From Nematostella vectensis (taxonomy: Eukaryota; Cnidaria; Anthozoa; Actiniaria; Edwardsiidae): a DNA stretch of 64,000 nt. The notes beneath the pieces were generated by a model that was not told the origin of the DNA, did not search any database, and saw nothing but the letters and a program-made list of their open reading frames with translations. Positions 59,231 to 64,000 of the stretch are shown piece after piece. The stretch is from positions 10,463,406 to 10,527,405 of the forward strand of contig NC_064044.1 of the NCBI RefSeq assembly GCF_932526225.1, given 5' to 3'. Each line of letters begins with the position of its first letter. Position 1 is the first letter of the stretch. A program made the position numbers and the translations under genes.

Positions 59231-60000
59231 TAGGCTGTGGTTCGATTGTAGCTCTTCTCTTGTTCTGCTGCTCTTTATTGTCTATACTGTCGCTTTCAGT
59301 TTTTGGTATGTTGTTGTACTGTTGCTTTCATTTTTGGTATGTTATTAGTAATACGAGGTATAAGAATATCAGGGGCGAATTTCAAAGTAGGTAAATAACA
59401 CAGTGACTGAAAATAATAATGTGGCAATACTTCAGAATTCCTCTTATAGATTTAAATAAAACTTCCTCTCTAGTGTCGACCAAGGTTTTCCGGCTGCACG
59501 TAGGCTAACCAAGGTCTGATGTACAATATCCTATCGCTTATTTTTTTTTAAATTTCCCTGTAGCGAACTCCGCGAAAAACGAATCGATCCCTGTAGCAGA
59601 AGATACTAGTTGTGATTGACAGGATGGTTGCGAATTCGGAAAACCGTATCTCCTTAAGGCTGAATAAGTTCTTAACGATGTTCTTAAATTTGATAGTATA
59701 TAAGAATATAATATCCAATGAATTATTAGGAAGAGAATTACATAAATGATCATAGCAATAATAAGGTTGTTATTATGAGCACAATTTGGTTCTGCATTTT
59801 AGAACGCGAACTAAAAAATTAAAAATATTTTTCTGATATCAGAGCCTCGGCATGTTCTTAAAATTTGGTGAAATCTCAGTCTGGACATTCTTATAAAAAA
59901 GTTCTTATAAAAAATAGTGTATTGTACGCTCCAAGAACTTTTCCATAAAGTTCAAAGCCTTCCTTTGTTCTAAAACATGGGCGGCGGAGTGGTGCCTGTG

Positions 60001-60320
60001 TGTGTGTGTGGGGGGGGGGGGGGGGGGAGTTAGGGGAAGGGGTGGTTGGTGGTTTCAGGGGGGAGGAGCTGGGGTGTTGGTTTCTGAAGCGCTATTTATA
60101 AGAACTCGGGAGAAAACCTGGGTTTTATTCACGGGATTTTAAACTGTTCAACGAATTTGTTGTTAGTTGCACATGTACCGCTTGAAACCCCTTGATTAAA
60201 AAAACGTTCATGTATAAAGAAACATCCGCTCAGAAAAGAGAGTGGGCGCTGCCACCCCCCCCCCCCTTTCAAAAGTGGGGGATTGGCGCCCCCCCCCCCC
60301 CTGCCCCTCCCCTTCCGCCG
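60001..60320. repeat. G-run and C-run cluster
   Basis: (GT)n followed by a run of about 18 G lies at 60001-60028, with further G tracts to 60070. Two C runs (about 60256-60267 and 60290-60301) follow. Both strands could form G-quadruplexes. No gene is seen here; it lies about 260-580 bp upstream of the gene 3 start codon. Confidence 0.75.
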
Positions 60321-60578
60321 CCCAGTAAAAGTCTAGTTTTGGGAACTACATCTCTGAATATCTCAGTATAATTTTTTTAAATTCCAGTTTTGTTTTCTTT
60401 TAGAGAAATTGAGGAATTCCGAGTAGCTGTGTTTTTCTTTTTCTAGCGCTGTTCCTACTAGGGAGCCCCGTTCTCGGGTTGGATGGTGCTACGTTTTAGG
60501 TTAATAATTAATGAACTTGACGGTTTATTTTCATATCATATCACTTCTTATCAGAATTTTTATCAGTTCAGCTTCAGA

Positions 60579-60660
60579 ATGGAGCTGGAAAGACACAAAT
60601 GGACGACATTTTGGATTCTTCTTTTTCTACTTGTCATGAACACAGTTCTACTAGCTGGAG
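60579..60660 (+). CDS. Gene 3 exon 1: signal peptide
   Basis: The exon begins at ATG and ends phase 1 at a GTAAGC donor. It encodes MELERHKWTTFWILLFLLVM and a short tail. This ATG was chosen because the downstream exons fit its phase; the upstream in-frame sequence contains no better start. Confidence 0.75.
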
Positions 60661-63600
60661 GTAAGCGAAGAAAAGTTTTAAATTATTTCAAATTATATAA
60701 GAGGTGCGTTTATTTTTTTAAGTCAAAAAACAAACTAGAATGCTTTTCTACAAACTTTCTTAGCAGACAAGGCATTATTTTATTATTTTATTTGAGCGTA
60801 GATTAACTTGAAAAATGATCCTTTAGAAAAACTTCGCAAACAAAGTACATTTGCATTTAGTTTTGATCACATTCAGCACTTCCAATACTTTTTTGAACGA
60901 TTTGTAAACGACTTTTTGTTAAAGTTTGTGCTTGTTTAAAGGGCTGGAGAATGGTCAATCCGAGATGGCGTGGAGGCCGTTTTGAAAATTCGGAAAATAA
61001 CGGGATCTTGCTTTTCAAACGATCCGAGAACGAGAAGCCTAATCTCTTTAATCTAAGAATTCGTGGACGTTTGGTGAGACCATCGAATTTCCTAGCCACC
61101 CCTGTTATTGTTTCCTCAAATCCTAAAGCTTCCTGCTTTCTTCATATCAAATTATCAATTAGAATTTCATGGGCTAGTAAAATATTTCAGAGGGTGTCAG
61201 AATTGACAAATTTCATTTGGCAATCACATAATTAGGCAGTCGCCAACGTTAGGGCGAATAATTCAACATAAATAATCGACCTAGTTATCAGTCTCTTTAA
61301 AAAGATGAGTTGTCTAAAAATCATAGAGAATGGAATTGATATCGTTGATGCGTTGCTTTCCGGTACTGGATAAAAAGTCTGTTTTTCGCTTTTCGTGGCC
61401 GATCGTGCACCTGTTTAAATTTTTCTCATTGTTTGGAGGAGCCGTGTGGTCTAGCAAAGTGGTTTAATTCACTTTTCTATGCCGAAGATTTTTCTAGAAC
61501 TTTTACAAAAATTATGAAGAATATATATGGGTTATTTACCGGGTTAAGGTAGGTCCGTATCGTGAAATACCGTGACCGAGGTCTTGAAAATACTGACCAA
61601 GGCCGAAGGCCGAGAATAGAATTGATATCGTTGATGACATTGCTTTCCGGTACTGGATAAGAAGTCTGTTTTTCGCTTTTCGTGGCCGATCGTGCACCTG
61701 TTTAAATTTTTCTCATTGTTTGGAGGAGCCGTGTGGTCTAGCAAAGTGCTTCAATTCACTTTTCTATGCAGGAGATTTTTCTAGCAAATTTAAAAAAATT
61801 ATGAAGAATGTATAGGGGTTATTTACCGATAGGTCCGTATCGTGAAATACCGTGACCGAGGTCTTGAAAATACTGACCAAGGCCTCTTATATAATAAGGC
61901 CTTGTACTTATTTTTTTTACAGCGCCAGCGAAAACATACTTTGAGCGAGCAGGGCACGCAAAATATCGATTCTCGGACCTAGGACAGATATAGGAATCTC
62001 TGGACCGCCCTATGAGCCTCTATTAGGATGTAGGGTTCTCCTGACTGCACTATTAGCCTCTATTAGGATGCAGGATTCGTTACCGTGACCGCTAAAAAAA
62101 TAAAGGTTTTCATCAGCGTTTTTATTGGTGTCCTAACACGCGGGGTTTTTTATCGAACCTCATGTGGTCGGTTTTGAGTGACGTCACAGGGACAGTGCTG
62201 AAAAACGCAAGACTAGTTCCAGTTCCGCGCGGTTAAACTAGCCTGTTTGTTTTGAAATGGCGGCGTTTTACCTGCGAACTGTCACATTTCAACGAATGCT
62301 ATAAAACTAGACCAAACCTAAGGCTATAATTTCCTTTATGACTCCCTCATTATCAAACAAATCTGTCATCTTTTGTGCAGTATGGTTTTAATGCTGTACA
62401 GTAAGTCAAAACAGCGACCGAAGTCAGCCTTTCGTACCTTTACTCAAACGATTCAACACTGAGGTTTTGTTTGTTTTTGCCAGAACACGCGCATGCGCAT
62501 ACGTTATTCAGCACTGTCCGTCACAGGGTGCATTCCAAGGCCCCAGGCTGCCTCGCGGTTTAACTCCGAGCACAGGAAACCCGGTAAAAACGCAGAGCAC
62601 AGCAAATACGGCGGGGTGATTCAGAGCCTATTTACAAGAAACATAAAAATAACTTTTTTTATTAACTAATTTGATTGAAAGTATCATAGTTTGAATAAGC
62701 CGATTATTTGTGCGACTGTGTATTTGAGCGTAAAAAAAATGGTGGCGATTACCATTTTATTCCCAGCGAGTGGATGCAAGAAGGTGATAATAACGGACGA
62801 ACAGCCAGGCAAAGAGTTGACGAATCACGTGGAGGCAAACTTTACAGGGGTCACAGAAGTACTGTGTCGCATCAAATGCTTTATAAGTGACACCTGTCAA
62901 TCATACAACTACGACAACTCATCACAGACCTGTCAGACCAGTACGTCAACTCGTGTTCAGAACCCGGATGATGTCATCAATAAGACGAACAGCATATACG
63001 TGGGATTCGAGGTGGATTCATTTAATGTTTTTTAGATGGTCGTTTTCAATAAGCCCCTTTCGACTGAATACCTTTAAGGCATACAATATACAACTATTTA
63101 AAAAAAATGGTTGTTAGACAAAGCGGCTATTAGCGAATGACAAATGGCAGTTCTAAGACCGAAAAGACCCATGGATTCTGGAGTTGATATAAAAAATATG
63201 AATAAAACATATGAATAAAATATGAATATGAATAAAACATATGAAATTGAAATATTGACATCATTTTTTAGCACGTTCAGTTTTACAAAATTTACTACCC
63301 ATAACCACCTTCGGGCTTAAAAATGCCATTTGGCAATTGCCATTTGCCGTTTGAGCTGAAAACCTTTGTGAAATAGCTAAAAAAAAGTAAATACTGCCTC
63401 CTTCTGCCTATGGATGAGCGGCACAGCTTATTAAAAAAATATAGGAATTATTAAATTCAATGCTGAGCCAACTCATTGTCTCACTCTTGAGGAAACTGTA
63501 TAATAAACTTGTCCTAATTTATGGATGTCCATTTTGAGCAGGTGAATATTTGCAAAATCTAGGATGTTTCCTTAGACCATAACAGGGTGTTTTTTTCACG

Positions 63601-64000
63601 AAATTTCCCTAAAAAATGATTTTCGCGTTTACTTATTCTTTCAGAATCAATGTGATGATATAAGGTGTCCTCCTGGCAAAAAATGCAAAGCTAATTTCGA
63701 GGCTGAAAACTTCAGGTGTATCGATGGTAAGAATGAAAAATACTCCAATCATTTCTGTAACTTAGACTTCTCCCGCGAGCATCTCAAAGAGCAGAAAAAG
63801 AAAAAAAAGGATTGGGTTCCCTGTGGCAAAAAAACGGAAGTGACAAACCGGAAACTCCTTAGACTCCCTCATCCGCAATTTCGCCACAGGTAACCCATTC
63901 TTTCCGTCCTTTTAATTATGAGTTGCCTGCGGAGGAGGGTATCTGTAACTGTTTGTACCTTATGTTACCACACAGCCAGCACCTCAAGTCTCGAAGTTGA
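60579..64000 (+). CDS. Gene 3: secreted PAN-like and follistatin-like protein, 3' incomplete
   Basis: Four exons join in frame: 60579-60660, 62767-63011, 63645-63726 and 63976 onward (cut by the window end). Exon 1 encodes a signal peptide, with ILLFLLVMNTVLLAGA as the hydrophobic core and cleavage site. Exon 2 encodes a PAN/apple-like domain with LCRIKCFISDTCQSYNY and a closing TCQTSTSTRV. Exon 3 encodes CDDIRCPPGKKCKANFEAEN, which resembles the FOLN follistatin-N module. The exon phases 1, 0 and 1 are consistent. The protein is a distant architectural relative of gene 1, not part of the large duplication. A role in extracellular matrix or adhesion is inferred only from the domains. Confidence 0.8.
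61328..61884. repeat. 286-bp tandem duplication in gene 3 intron 1
   Basis: Unit 1 starts at 61328 and unit 2 at 61614. Both contain CTTTCCGGTACTGGATAA, TTTGGAGGAGCCGTGTGGTC and the GTATCGTGAAATACCGTGAC core of the GC-palindrome family. A few substitutions and a 14-bp difference separate them. Confidence 0.88.
62190..62519. mobile_element. 330-bp MITE, hAT-like, in gene 3 intron 1
   Basis: The termini GGACAGTGCTGAA and TTCAGCACTGTCC are inverted repeats. GTCACAG is duplicated exactly at 62183-62189 and 62520-62526, a 7-8 bp target duplication typical of hAT elements. It is non-coding. Confidence 0.85.
62767..63011 (+). CDS. Gene 3 exon 2: PAN/apple-like domain
   Basis: The exon runs from a TTCCCAG acceptor to a weak GTGGAT donor (phase 1 in, phase 0 out). 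It encodes GCKKVIITDEQ through NSIYVGFE, with cysteines at the GCK, LCRIKC, TCQSY and TCQTS positions. If not spliced, the frame stops seven codons later. Confidence 0.75.
63645..63726 (+). CDS. Gene 3 exon 3: follistatin-like module
   Basis: This 82-bp exon lies between TTTCAG and a GTAAGA donor. It encodes NQCDDIRCPPGKKC and a closing FRCID, with FOLN-type cysteine spacing. It starts in phase 0 and ends in phase 1, matching exons 2 and 4. Confidence 0.75.
63976..64000 (+). CDS. Gene 3 exon 4 start, cut by window end
   Basis: After an ACCACACAG acceptor the phase-1 frame continues as ASTSSLEV with no stop before the window ends. It is too short to assign a domain. Confidence 0.55.

Noticed and set aside
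48903-60400. Missing EGF 2-6 and pentraxin exons for gene 2
   Set aside because: Searched by eye for the CxNGGxC and GYTGxNC patterns on both strands; none found, so gene 2 is called truncated.

Overview
This is eukaryotic DNA, most likely from an anthozoan cnidarian (sea anemone or coral; a Nematostella-like anemone is plausible but not proven). The genes are intron-rich and encode secreted PAN/apple, EGF, pentraxin and follistatin-like modules. The rest is AT-rich and crowded with decayed Ty3/gypsy, LINE and MITE-type elements. I see no bacterial operon, rRNA, tRNA or CRISPR.

Layout. The left part (1-17199) and the centre (about 28817-48902) are two copies, in direct orientation, of one large segment. 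In order, each copy holds a broken Ty3/gypsy fragment, a 1.41-kb tandem array (three anchor intervals on the left, five or six on the right), an AT-rich spacer, a second decayed Ty3/gypsy element with a large palindrome and a nested insertion, a 2.5-kb repeat ('X'), and the promoter and first exons of a secreted-protein gene.

Gene 1 (14391-24904, + strand) assembles into nine phase-consistent coding exons predicting 566 residues: signal peptide, PAN/apple domain, six EGF domains and a C-terminal pentraxin-like domain. Its introns carry a GC-rich palindromic element, a 5'-truncated LINE, a MITE, a 33-bp minisatellite and two relic exons. Gene 2 (46671-48819, + strand) is the duplicate's version. 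Only the PAN and first EGF exons remain, and one base change in the splice donor also makes an in-frame TAG right after the EGF domain, so it reads as a compact 165-residue secreted PAN-EGF protein.

The stretch 48903-60500 is duplicate-free. It holds a 6.3-kb structure bounded by diverged inverted repeats of about 520 bp, a third X copy in inverted orientation, a deleted copy of the GC-rich palindromic element, a TAA-flanked MITE and G/C runs. Gene 3 (60579 to beyond the window, + strand) begins with a signal peptide and continues with a second type of PAN-like exon and a follistatin-like exon. The region is therefore a small cluster of PAN-containing secreted proteins, probably cell-surface, matrix or mucus components. 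The same pattern could arise if two haplotypes were assembled in tandem; this is flagged in the findings.
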